A stretch of DNA of 5,111 nt, taken from an uncultured Clostridia bacterium (GTDB lineage Bacteria > Bacillota > Clostridia > Oscillospirales > Oscillospiraceae). Every line of letters starts with the position of its first letter. Position 1 is the first letter of the stretch. The DNA is taken from contig CAMDZY010000127.1 of the NCBI GenBank assembly GCA_945910975.1, positions 1-5,111 on the forward strand. Reading direction: 5' to 3'. The notes under the pieces are model-generated. The model did not search any database, was not told where the DNA came from, and worked only from the letters and a program-made list of their open reading frames with translations. Below, piece after piece: positions 1 through 5,111 of this stretch. Position numbers and translations under genes: made by a program.

Positions 1-303
1 CGTAACTGCACAGTGTCGCTCCCGCTGCACAAAATCGTGTTCATAGAAAGTCATGGACGGATTTCCGTTTTTCACAGCGAAACGGATTATCATACATATA
101 TGCGCCTGTCGGATATTGAAAGCGCGTTGTGCGGGAAAGGCTTTTTACGCATTCATCGGTCTTATATTGTTAATTTAGCACACTGTGTTGCGCTCAAGAA
201 TTATCAGGCCATACTCGATACCGGAGAAACACTGCCCTGCAGTCGGAAGGAATATTCAAATCTGCTGCGGAGCTTCATGCGTTGGAAGGGGGTTCATGGA
301 TGA
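1..303 (+). CDS. AgrA-like response regulator, LytTR DNA-binding domain (5' partial)
   Basis: The frame is open from the first base, so the true start and the receiver domain lie upstream of the window; a GTG at 13 is internal and not a credible start. The 100 visible residues form an almost complete LytTR domain. IVFIESHGR (12-20) is the first conserved strand, FLRIHRSYIVNL (48-59) matches the family's F-x-R-x-H-R-S-Y-hydrophobic-V-N signature, and LPCSRKEY (78-85) matches the L-P-x-S-R-K/R segment. LytTR regulators bind 9-bp direct repeats on one DNA face, and two such repeats lie upstream of agrB at 1594-1624. The stop overlaps the start of the AgrC-like kinase, so the two form a two-component operon. 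Assignment as AgrA-like rests on the domain plus the agr neighbours; the receiver itself is not visible. Confidence 0.93.
   Translation, partial: RNCTVSLPLHKIVFIESHGRISVFHSETDYHTYMRLSDIESALCGKGFLRIHRSYIVNLAHCVALKNYQAILDTGETLPCSRKEYSNLLRSFMRWKGVHG
284..292 (+). promoter_or_regulatory. Purine-rich ribosome binding site that decides the kinase start
   Basis: The purine run GGAAGGGGG lies inside the last codons of the response regulator gene. It ends 7 bases before the ATG at 300, a normal Shine-Dalgarno distance. A TTG at 282 would extend the kinase by six residues, but it overlaps the purine run itself and would have no ribosome binding site, so ATG 300 is preferred. Confidence 0.7.
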
Positions 304-1568
304 TGGGAATTGATTTATTAGCGGCAGGCACAGAATATCTGTGTGCGATGCTGGTGATGTCTGCTTTCTTTGCCCGACGGAACCGTAACAAGTGGATTCA
401 ACTGGGCGCAGTACTCCTTTGCGGTTTCGTTCATATATGCCTGTCTATGTTTACCAACAGTTGGCCAATGGCACTTAGAAGCGCCTTCATATGGGCAAAT
501 TGCTTTTTGGTGTGCGAAATCTGCTATTGTGGAAGCACTTGGAAGCGGATCTTGATTATCCTGCTTTTCTGGGCTGTCGCTTTTGCGATCGATATGTCTG
601 TATTAACAGTGTGCATGGCCGTAATGGGCCGATCTGCCAAAACCGCGCTATCTCCAAGCACCGGCTATTTGATTTCTATGTTAATTGCCAGAACGCTGCT
701 GCTTTCTGTTTGCTTTGCTGGTGGCCACATTGTCCGCCGCCAGCATCGGAAACAAGAACGCAACGGCGTAATTTGGGTATGCCTGCTGCTCATTCCGCTG
801 TATACCATTATCGCAATCAGCGCAATTTTCAGCAATGCAATGGAGGGCGGCGCATTATCCGGCAACGCAGTTGTGCTAAGTGGAGGACTTCTCTGTGTCA
901 ATGTCCTGTTATGCTTGGTGGTAAATAAGCTGGAACAAAACCGGCTGATGGAGAAAGAGAAGAAACAGCTTCAGGCAGAGGCCGCGCACAATTTAGAGCT
1001 GGCAAAAATGTATCAGGATTCGTTCAAGCAGCAGAGGAAGATAACCCATGAATTCCGCAACCAGCTTGATGCTATGGGAAACTTGCTTGCCCAAGGCGAG
1101 CATAGCCGGGCACTTGATTATGTGCGGCATTTGCAAGCTACCGCACAGGAAGTTGTGCCATTCATCCGTACAAATCATCCCATGGTTGATGCAATTCTGA
1201 ACCAAAAGTATCAGCAGGCAGCCAAAGAGGGCATCGGGATGCGGATCGATTGTAATGATCTTTCTGCGATTCCTTTGGAAGACGGCGATCTTGTCACCCT
1301 TTTGGGGAATATTCTGGACAATGCGATTTTGGCCAGCATGCAAACGGAAGAAAAACAGATTTTGCTCCGCCTATGGCAAGCGCAGGGCGTTTATCAGTTG
1401 ATTGTCCGCAACAGTTGCCCGAAGCATCGCGTTGAATCCGCAAAGCAGGCGCGTATGCTTCACGGATTCGGTCTGGAGCTTGTGTGCGCTGTCCTGGAAA
1501 AGTACGGTTATCCCTATTTCTTTGATCAAATTGAAAACTTGTATGTTTTTTCTGCTGTTCTCGGTTGA
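300..1568 (+). CDS. AgrC-like sensor histidine kinase (GHKL/SPOB-type)
   Basis: Predicted 422-residue membrane kinase, close to the usual AgrC length of about 430. The N-terminal half (about 1-210) is largely hydrophobic, with roughly six membrane segments (for example 35-53, 82-108, 122-140, 157-177, 190-208), as expected for a peptide pheromone sensor. A charged, helical linker (211-245) leads to the phosphoacceptor box ITHEFRNQLDAM with His250. The ATPase domain carries the N box LLGNILDNA (Asn337, Asp340, Asn341) and a glycine-box motif HGFGLELV (388-395). The lid between them is short, as is common in this subfamily. The ATG shares an ATGA overlap with the upstream regulator stop, suggesting translational coupling. 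By family it should sense the cyclic peptide made by the AgrB/AgrD pair downstream and phosphorylate the LytTR regulator; the ligand pairing is inferred from context. Confidence 0.92.
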   Translation: MMGIDLLAAGTEYLCAMLVMSAFFARRNRNKWIQLGAVLLCGFVHICLSMFTNSWPMALRSAFIWANCFLVCEICYCGSTWKRILIILLFWAVAFAIDMSVLTVCMAVMGRSAKTALSPSTGYLISMLIARTLLLSVCFAGGHIVRRQHRKQERNGVIWVCLLLIPLYTIIAISAIFSNAMEGGALSGNAVVLSGGLLCVNVLLCLVVNKLEQNRLMEKEKKQLQAEAAHNLELAKMYQDSFKQQRKITHEFRNQLDAMGNLLAQGEHSRALDYVRHLQATAQEVVPFIRTNHPMVDAILNQKYQQAAKEGIGMRIDCNDLSAIPLEDGDLVTLLGNILDNAILASMQTEEKQILLRLWQAQGVYQLIVRNSCPKHRVESAKQARMLHGFGLELVCAVLEKYGYPYFFDQIENLYVFSAVLG

Positions 1569-1593
1569 AAGCTACAATTGGTGACATTTACCT

Positions 1594-1624
1594 ACCGTTT
1601 GTGCAAAATCTATTTACAGTTTGT
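1594..1624 (+). promoter_or_regulatory. LytTR (AgrA-type) tandem binding site upstream of agrB
   Basis: Two 9-bp direct repeats, ACCGTTTGT (1594-1602) and ACAGTTTGT (1616-1624), differ at one base, and both fit the remembered AgrA/LytTR consensus (T/A)(A/C)(C/A)GTTN(A/G)(T/G). They start 22 bp apart with a 13-bp spacer, the arrangement that puts two LytTR domains on one helix face. The similarity extends outward: each is preceded by T and followed by GCA. The downstream repeat overlaps the -35 box of the agrB promoter, the position expected for an activator contacting RNA polymerase. The likely ligand is the LytTR regulator encoded at the window start. Confidence 0.85.
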
Positions 1625-1641
1625 GCATATTGTGCTACTAT
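1613..1641 (+). promoter_or_regulatory. Sigma-A type promoter for agrBD
   Basis: A -35 box TTTACA (1613-1618, five of six to consensus) is separated by exactly 17 bp from a -10 box TACTAT (1636-1641). The -10 is preceded by TG at 1633-1634, giving an extended -10. Transcription would begin near 1648, leaving an untranslated leader of about 65 bases before agrB. That leader holds a small inverted repeat GGATT/AATCC (1657-1661 and 1667-1671) of unknown significance. The -35 overlaps the second LytTR repeat, so the promoter is probably regulated by the response regulator. Confidence 0.72.
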
Positions 1642-1712
1642 AAATTTGAAAATTGTGGATTTGTACAATCCGGAGCAGATGATAGTAAAATTTTTATGCG
1701 AAGGAGTTTGTC

Positions 1713-2321
1713 ATGCTGATACAAATTTGCTCGAACTTGACTGAGCGATTTATCCGAAATGGCATTTTAGACCAAAGCCTTACAGATTGGTGTATTTACT
1801 GGCTGCAAAAGAAAATTTTAACTGCACTGGCCGTTTCGCTAATGCTTATTCTCGGTAGCCCAATCTTTGGTTTCGATGTGACCATATGCTTTTTACTTGG
1901 ACTGTTCCCGCTGCGGCGCCGCCTAATTGGTTATCATACCAAGTCACCGTATACTTGTATCATTCTATCTGTAGGCATTATGCTGCTGGCATTACTGTTA
2001 AATAGCACTTTCAATCAACGAATATCCCTGGTATTTAGCCTTGTAAATTTCATGATTTGCTTTACACTCGTCGTATGTGTTTTGTCAGATCAAACAGATC
2101 CGCGATTGCACCTAACGCACGAGGAAGTAAAGGAGAATCATAGGCTAGCCGTTCAAATTCTTGCTTTGGTAAGCGTCGCAGGTGTTGTAGTTGCGTTGCT
2201 CTTGCATTCTTCCCAATGCTTATCTTCATGTCAAATGGGAATTATGGCAGCTGTATCATCTGCTGCTTATAATAAACTAAAACAAATTATGGAGGCATCT
2301 ACACATGAAAAAAATCACTGA
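1713..2321 (+). CDS. agrB: AgrB-like autoinducer-processing membrane protease
   Basis: 202 residues, typical of AgrB (about 190-210). AgrB is an integral membrane cysteine protease that cleaves the C-terminal tail of AgrD and supports formation of the cyclic peptide. The catalytic pattern is present: Arg68, His75 and Cys82 at seven-residue steps, matching the Arg/His/Cys spacing known for staphylococcal AgrB (His77, Cys84). They sit in the segment RRRLIGYHTKSPYTC. Hydrophobic segments lie at about 34-50, 55-66, 81-97, 104-125 and 147-165. The polar stretch DQTDPRLHLTHEEVKENHR (126-144) corresponds to the family's conserved Pro-containing loop. The start is supported by AAGGAG at 1701-1706, six bases before ATG. 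It follows the LytTR-controlled promoter and overlaps the agrD-like gene by 17 bp, indicating co-transcription. Identity to any characterised AgrB looks modest outside the active-site region. Confidence 0.93.
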   Translation: MLIQICSNLTERFIRNGILDQSLTDWCIYWLQKKILTALAVSLMLILGSPIFGFDVTICFLLGLFPLRRRLIGYHTKSPYTCIILSVGIMLLALLLNSTFNQRISLVFSLVNFMICFTLVVCVLSDQTDPRLHLTHEEVKENHRLAVQILALVSVAGVVVALLLHSSQCLSSCQMGIMAAVSSAAYNKLKQIMEASTHEKNH

Positions 2322-2466
2322 AGTAGCGAAAAGATTGGCGGGTAAGCATATTCAAAAATCCGTTTTAAGGCAAAAAAATGAATGGCCGGTCACAAGCTAT
2401 CCAATCTATTTCCAGCCGGAACGGCCACAAACAGATGAAAATGCAAGCAAAAACCAGAAAACCTAA
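2305..2466 (+). CDS. agrD: AgrD-like cyclic autoinducer peptide precursor, serine-type
   Basis: A 53-residue peptide starting with ATG 2305, nine bases after GGAGG (2291-2295), and overlapping the agrB end by 17 bp. It shows the AgrD three-part layout. Residues 1-21 (MKKITEVAKRLAGKHIQKSV plus Leu) have hydrophobics at 4, 7, 8, 11, 12, 16, 20 and 21, an amphipathic helix for membrane surface binding. The core TSYPIYF (30-36) follows. QPERP (37-41) resembles the (Q/E)P-x-x-P motif after the cleavage site in clostridial AgrDs, and a polar tail ends the chain. Aligning on that motif places Ser31 where Cys normally closes the thiolactone, giving a five-residue ring S-Y-P-I-Y (2395-2409). The precursor contains no cysteine, so a lactone is predicted, as in the serine-type peptide of Staphylococcus intermedius. 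The N terminus lacks the long hydrophobic helix seen in some clostridial precursors. The exact ends of the mature peptide cannot be fixed from sequence. Confidence 0.82.
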   Translation: MKKITEVAKRLAGKHIQKSVLRQKNEWPVTSYPIYFQPERPQTDENASKNQKT

Positions 2467-2508
2467 AAACGAAACTACGGAGCAACATTGTGGCACGAAG
2501 TAGCGTTT
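2467..2508 (+). other. Imperfect stem-loop just after agrD
   Basis: AAACG (2467-2471) and CTAC (2475-2478) can pair with GTAG (2500-2503) and CGTTT (2504-2508), giving a nine-pair stem with a three-base AAA bulge and a 21-base loop. It begins directly after the agrD stop. No U-run follows (TCTAACAAG), so it is not a convincing intrinsic terminator. It could be an mRNA 3' structure or processing element, or chance. Without a terminator here, agrBD transcripts may read into the downstream surface-protein gene. Confidence 0.3.
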
Positions 2509-2550
2509 CTAACAAGCCGAGTTCCTTTCATAATCATATTTTTTGATAAT

Positions 2551-2569
2551 AAATGAATGGCCATCATTT
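2551..2569. repeat. Imperfect palindrome in the gap before the surface-protein gene
   Basis: AAATG, one unpaired A, ATGGCCAT, then CATTT: a near-perfect dyad centred on GGCC with a single extra base in the left arm. It ends where the TG of the candidate extended -10 at 2569-2577 begins, a position suitable for a repressor operator. No protein can be assigned, and a chance palindrome in AT-rich DNA is possible. Confidence 0.3.
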
Positions 2570-2577
2570 GTTATAGT
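2569..2577 (+). promoter_or_regulatory. Candidate extended -10 promoter for the surface-protein gene
   Basis: TG, one base, then TATAGT (2572-2577) makes an extended -10 element about 125 bp before the ATG at 2703. No acceptable -35 lies at 16-18 bp; TTGATA at 2543-2548 is 23 bp away, too far. It would therefore rely on the extended -10 or an activator. The rest of the gap (2578-2690) shows no gene, no LytTR repeat pair and no intrinsic terminator. Confidence 0.28.
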
Positions 2578-2702
2578 AAGTGACTAATAATTGCAATACA
2601 GGTACCGTAAAGCTGTCATTCTACCGGGAAGCATTCCGAGTGGCCGTATATTGATTGCGACTGGGTCAAAAATAATCAATACCTACTAAAAAAGGAGATA
2701 CT

Positions 2703-5069
2703 ATGAAACAGATGAAGCAACTCCTATCGGCCATTTTGGTTTTGGCCATGGTATTCCAGTTGATGTCGCTACCTACTTGGGCAGTGACGTCGGAAGATAA
2801 CCCGTCAGGAAATATTAACACAATGAATGCCGAGGAAGCAACGGCAGCGGAAATCAGCGACAAGGAAGCATATGTTTTATATGAAGTAGACGACTTGCGA
2901 GAAGAATCAGAAAAACACTTCCGCATGAGCGACGGTACCTATATTGCGGTCAGTTACGGAGAGGCAGTTCACTATCAGGACGCAGACGGCAATTGGCAAG
3001 AAATCGACAACACACTTCTGCAGGCTACGGGCGATCGTGCAATGGCACGAAATGGCGTATCTGCTGAACCGGTCGTTTTTGAAAGCCGGAACGGCAATGA
3101 ATTGCGGCAGTTTGCAGCAGAGTTCCAATCGGATTCGCCTTTGTTCGCAATGTCAAACGGAAAATTTAGCTTGAGTATGTCTGTCGTTCTGCCAGAAGCG
3201 GAGAAAAGCGCTTTTCCTGCAGATATGGATGATACGAACACTGACACTGAAGCAGCGGCCACAACGGATGTGACTGCTGCGACCGAAATGCAAGAGCCAG
3301 TAGACACATCGGAAGCGATAGAGGAAACGGTTGCATCAGACCCAGCGGCAGAAGAGGCGACTGAACCGGCACCGACAGAAGAACCTGACGAATCAGACAC
3401 AGTGTCAGAAGATCCAACCGAGCCTACGTTGACGGAAGAACCTGCTGAATCGGACACAGCGTCAGAAGATCCAACCGAGCCTACGTCGACGGAAGAACCT
3501 GCTGAATCAGACACAGCGTCAGAAGATCCAACTGAGCCTGCGTTGACGGAAGAACCAGTCGAAGCAGACACGGCGTCAGAAGAAGCAACTGAACCTGCGC
3601 CGACAGAGGTTCCTGTCGAGAATACGCCGGTCGCAAGCGAAATGCCTGTGGACGTGATTGAGAAAACTCCAATTATGGCAGCGGTTGAAAATCCAGTGCA
3701 AGCGGAAAGAGCCACTGCGCAAGAAAATTTATCTCTGGAGGAGCAAATTGCGCCGAAGCTGCTGACTTCTTCGGTATCTTACCAAAATGTTTGGCAAGAT
3801 ACAATCCTTCGGTATCAACCTATTGGTCGCAATGTTAAGGAAAGTATCTTGGTAGCAAAGCCGCAAAGCAGCTATGAATACTTGTTCCGCCTAGAGCTTA
3901 CTGGCTTAAGGCCCTTGCAAAATGGAGACGGCTCGATTTCTCTCTTAGACGAGAACGATAACGAAGTCTATTACATCCCGCAGCCTTATATGGAAGATGC
4001 CGATGGCGCGTTTTCGAGTGCTGTGCGCTATACATTGACCGAAGATGGCGAGAGCTACTTGCTGGCAGTCACCGCCGACGCTGATTGGCTCAACGATGAA
4101 AGCCGCGTATTCCCCGTGATGATTGACCCCTCAGTGAACGAAAACAACAGCGGCGTCACCGACCATATTATTACAACTTATGTCAACAGTGGTAGGCCAA
4201 ACGCAACGTCCTATAGCAATACCGGGTATATTCGGTGTGGTTACTATAATAATACTGCCTATGATTCCGATTGCACCGGAACCTGCAAGGGGTTCATCTA
4301 TGTCAAGGATCTGCCCACCTTGCCGGATGGCTGCGTTGTAACGGCTGCGGCATTACGTCTGTTCAAAGAAAAACATGGCGGCAGTGAATGTTATCCGGAG
4401 TTGTATACCTCAACATTGTCTGCCAGCTACAGCAACATTGAAACCTATCTGAACAACCTGACATGGAACAATCACATGAACGGACTGGTCTACGGCGGTG
4501 CCACAACCGCAGCGGAACGTTCTGCGTTGGATTATGTCAAAGAGGAGGCATATATTGCCTACACCCAGCACTGGGATATCACACCTGCTGTGCAGTCATG
4601 GTATTCCGACTCCACCGCAATATCCAGACTTCTGGTAATGGACACCGGCACCACACTCAGCAGCAACGCCCGTGCCACCTACAGCGGCTATAAAAATGCG
4701 GAGCCAACTCATTGTCCAACCTTGATTGTCTACTATCAGAATATGGTTGGCGTAGAGAACATCTACGGTTACCATACGCAGTCTATCGGTAGAGCCGGAA
4801 CCGGATATGTGAACAATTTCACGCTGGGTCTGACCATGCAAAATACCCTCGCTACGTCGCCGAGTGAAGTGGCCCCCTTCTCCCTGAGCCTGGTTTACAA
4901 TTCCTCCAATGGCAAAACCAGTTGCACCTCCGGCTCTATCCATACAAAGAGTTATGCCATGAACATCGGACAGGGCTGGAAAGCGTCCGTTCAGCAGAGT
5001 GTCGTCAGCAAAACCGTTGGCAGCACCACCGACCTTAGTTACACGGACGCAGACGGCACGGAGCATTAG
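2703..5069 (+). CDS. Secreted DNRLRE/RHS (WapA-like) surface protein, N-terminal part ending at in-frame TAG
   Basis: 788 residues, preceded by AAGGAG (2692-2697) five bases before ATG. Residues 1-27 are a signal peptide: Lys-rich start, hydrophobic core, and a TWA cleavage site before Val28. Residues 45-160 form the conserved N-terminal module of clostridial DNRLRE/RHS proteins, with KHFRMSDGTY (71-80) and AVHYQDADGNWQEIDNTL (88-105). Residues 170-340 are a Pro/Glu/Thr/Asp-rich linker with four 19-residue repeats (225-300). Residues 350-475 are a beta-rich module ending in FPVMIDPSV (470-478), the usual lead-in to the DNRLRE domain at about 479-680. Then GRAGTGYVNNFT (696-707) and PFSLSLVYNSSNG (725-737) match the entry to RHS/YD-type regions. 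Such proteins usually exceed 1,500-2,000 residues and end in toxin or repeat-core domains, so this is a truncated portion: no RHS core, toxin or LPXTG anchor is seen. It may be an output of the agr system upstream; that is inference. Confidence 0.85.
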   Translation: MKQMKQLLSAILVLAMVFQLMSLPTWAVTSEDNPSGNINTMNAEEATAAEISDKEAYVLYEVDDLREESEKHFRMSDGTYIAVSYGEAVHYQDADGNWQEIDNTLLQATGDRAMARNGVSAEPVVFESRNGNELRQFAAEFQSDSPLFAMSNGKFSLSMSVVLPEAEKSAFPADMDDTNTDTEAAATTDVTAATEMQEPVDTSEAIEETVASDPAAEEATEPAPTEEPDESDTVSEDPTEPTLTEEPAESDTASEDPTEPTSTEEPAESDTASEDPTEPALTEEPVEADTASEEATEPAPTEVPVENTPVASEMPVDVIEKTPIMAAVENPVQAERATAQENLSLEEQIAPKLLTSSVSYQNVWQDTILRYQPIGRNVKESILVAKPQSSYEYLFRLELTGLRPLQNGDGSISLLDENDNEVYYIPQPYMEDADGAFSSAVRYTLTEDGESYLLAVTADADWLNDESRVFPVMIDPSVNENNSGVTDHIITTYVNSGRPNATSYSNTGYIRCGYYNNTAYDSDCTGTCKGFIYVKDLPTLPDGCVVTAAALRLFKEKHGGSECYPELYTSTLSASYSNIETYLNNLTWNNHMNGLVYGGATTAAERSALDYVKEEAYIAYTQHWDITPAVQSWYSDSTAISRLLVMDTGTTLSSNARATYSGYKNAEPTHCPTLIVYYQNMVGVENIYGYHTQSIGRAGTGYVNNFTLGLTMQNTLATSPSEVAPFSLSLVYNSSNGKTSCTSGSIHTKSYAMNIGQGWKASVQQSVVSKTVGSTTDLSYTDADGTEH
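3375..3602 (+). repeat. Four tandem 57-bp in-frame repeats (Pro/Glu/Thr linker)
   Basis: Four units of exactly 57 bp encode 19 residues each, at protein positions 225-243, 244-262, 263-281 and 282-300. Each starts TEEP and has the form TEEPxEsDTxSEdpTEPxx. Units 2 and 3 differ at only four bases, unit 1 is close, and unit 4 is the most diverged; a partial fifth copy (TEVPVE) follows, and a degenerate one (EEATEPAP) precedes. The high DNA identity points to recent slippage or unequal recombination. Each unit keeps the frame, so copy number could vary without breaking the protein. The peptide is acidic and Pro-rich, suited to an extended wall-spanning spacer. Confidence 0.92.
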
Positions 5070-5111
5070 TTCCAAAAGTCCGCCGGTGTCTATAAGGGCG
5101 AGGACGGTCGT
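5067..5111 (+). other. In-frame TAG followed by continued RHS-type reading frame
   Basis: The surface-protein frame ends at TAG 5067-5069, directly after DADGTEH. The same frame then reads FQKSAGVYKGEDGR to the window edge without another stop. This looks like normal family sequence: remembered homologs read DGTEHYF or DGTxHxF here, followed by a Lys/Gly/Asp/Glu-rich turn, so TAG occupies the place of an aromatic residue. A single substitution (TAT or TAC to TAG) would explain it. Alternatives are a sequencing error, a true nonsense mutation making a pseudogene, or read-through/TAG recoding. The window ends 42 bases later, so the fate of the downstream frame cannot be seen. Confidence 0.75.

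Noticed and set aside
491..928. Plus-strand 145-codon frame inside the kinase gene
   Set aside because: Out of frame with the clearly conserved kinase; the translation is Cys/Arg/His-rich without domain features.
2467..2508. Intrinsic terminator after agrD
   Set aside because: The stem is bulged with a large loop and is not followed by a U-run; the nearest T-run (2539-2544) is 30 bases further on without an adjacent stem.
2376..2562. 12-bp repeat AAATGAATGGCC in agrD (2376-2387) and in the gap (2551-2562)
   Set aside because: A single 12-base match is about what chance allows in a window of this size, and the similarity does not extend on either side.
2604..2631. Pair of ACCG-containing words (2604 and 2623) as a LytTR site before the surface gene
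   Set aside because: The words lack the GTT core (ACCGTAAAG, ACCGGGAAG) and are 19 bp apart rather than 21-22, so they do not fit the consensus.
2580..2654. Possible 24-codon GTG-started peptide in the gap
   Set aside because: No ribosome binding site precedes it, and the translation has no recognisable feature.
2975..3715. Long open frame on the minus strand (246 codons, Ser/Val/Gly-rich)
   Set aside because: It mirrors the repeat-rich linker of the surface protein; its low-complexity translation comes from the complement of GAA/GAC/ACA codons. No ribosome binding site or domain is seen, and the plus-strand frame is clearly real.
4596..5075. Minus-strand open frame of 159 codons over the DNRLRE/RHS part
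   Set aside because: Shadow of a C-ending-codon-rich plus-strand gene; no recognisable domain and no ribosome binding site context supporting it.
1..5111. CRISPR array, tRNA/rRNA gene, insertion sequence or attachment site
   Set aside because: No spaced direct repeats of CRISPR type, no tRNA- or rRNA-like sequence, and no transposase or terminal inverted repeats were recognised; the only tandem repeat lies inside a coding region.

Overview
The window comes from a low-to-mid GC Firmicute, most likely a gut-type member of the class Clostridia. This is inferred from AAGGAG-type ribosome binding sites, a LytTR regulator with an AgrC-like kinase, an AgrB/AgrD pair, and a large secreted DNRLRE/RHS-type surface protein of the kind common in Lachnospiraceae and Oscillospiraceae. 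Genus cannot be given from sequence alone. All genes lie on the plus strand.

Layout. (1) 1-303: the C-terminal LytTR DNA-binding domain of an AgrA-like response regulator, cut by the window edge. (2) 300-1568: an AgrC-like membrane histidine kinase whose start overlaps the regulator stop in an ATGA junction. (3) 1569-1712: an intergenic control region with two 9-bp LytTR-type direct repeats, one overlapping the -35 box of a good sigma-A promoter with an extended -10. (4) 1713-2321: an AgrB-like peptide-processing membrane protease. (5) 2305-2466: a 53-codon AgrD-like pheromone precursor that overlaps the end of agrB. Its predicted ring residue is serine instead of cysteine. (6) 2467-2702: a 236-bp gap with an imperfect hairpin, an imperfect palindrome and a weak promoter candidate, but no convincing gene. 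(7) 2703-5069: a secreted protein with signal peptide, a conserved N-terminal module, a Pro/Glu/Thr-rich linker with four 57-bp tandem repeats, a DNRLRE domain and the first part of an RHS/WapA-like region. It stops at an in-frame TAG, and the same frame then continues with plausible RHS-family sequence to the window end.

Working model (inference). AgrB matures AgrD into a cyclic peptide, probably a lactone. The kinase senses it and phosphorylates the LytTR regulator, which binds the repeats upstream of agrB to close a positive feedback loop. The RHS-like surface protein lies directly downstream and may be an output, by read-through or from its own promoter, but no LytTR site was found in front of it. 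The two least routine points are the cysteine-free autoinducer precursor and the in-frame amber codon interrupting the surface-protein gene.
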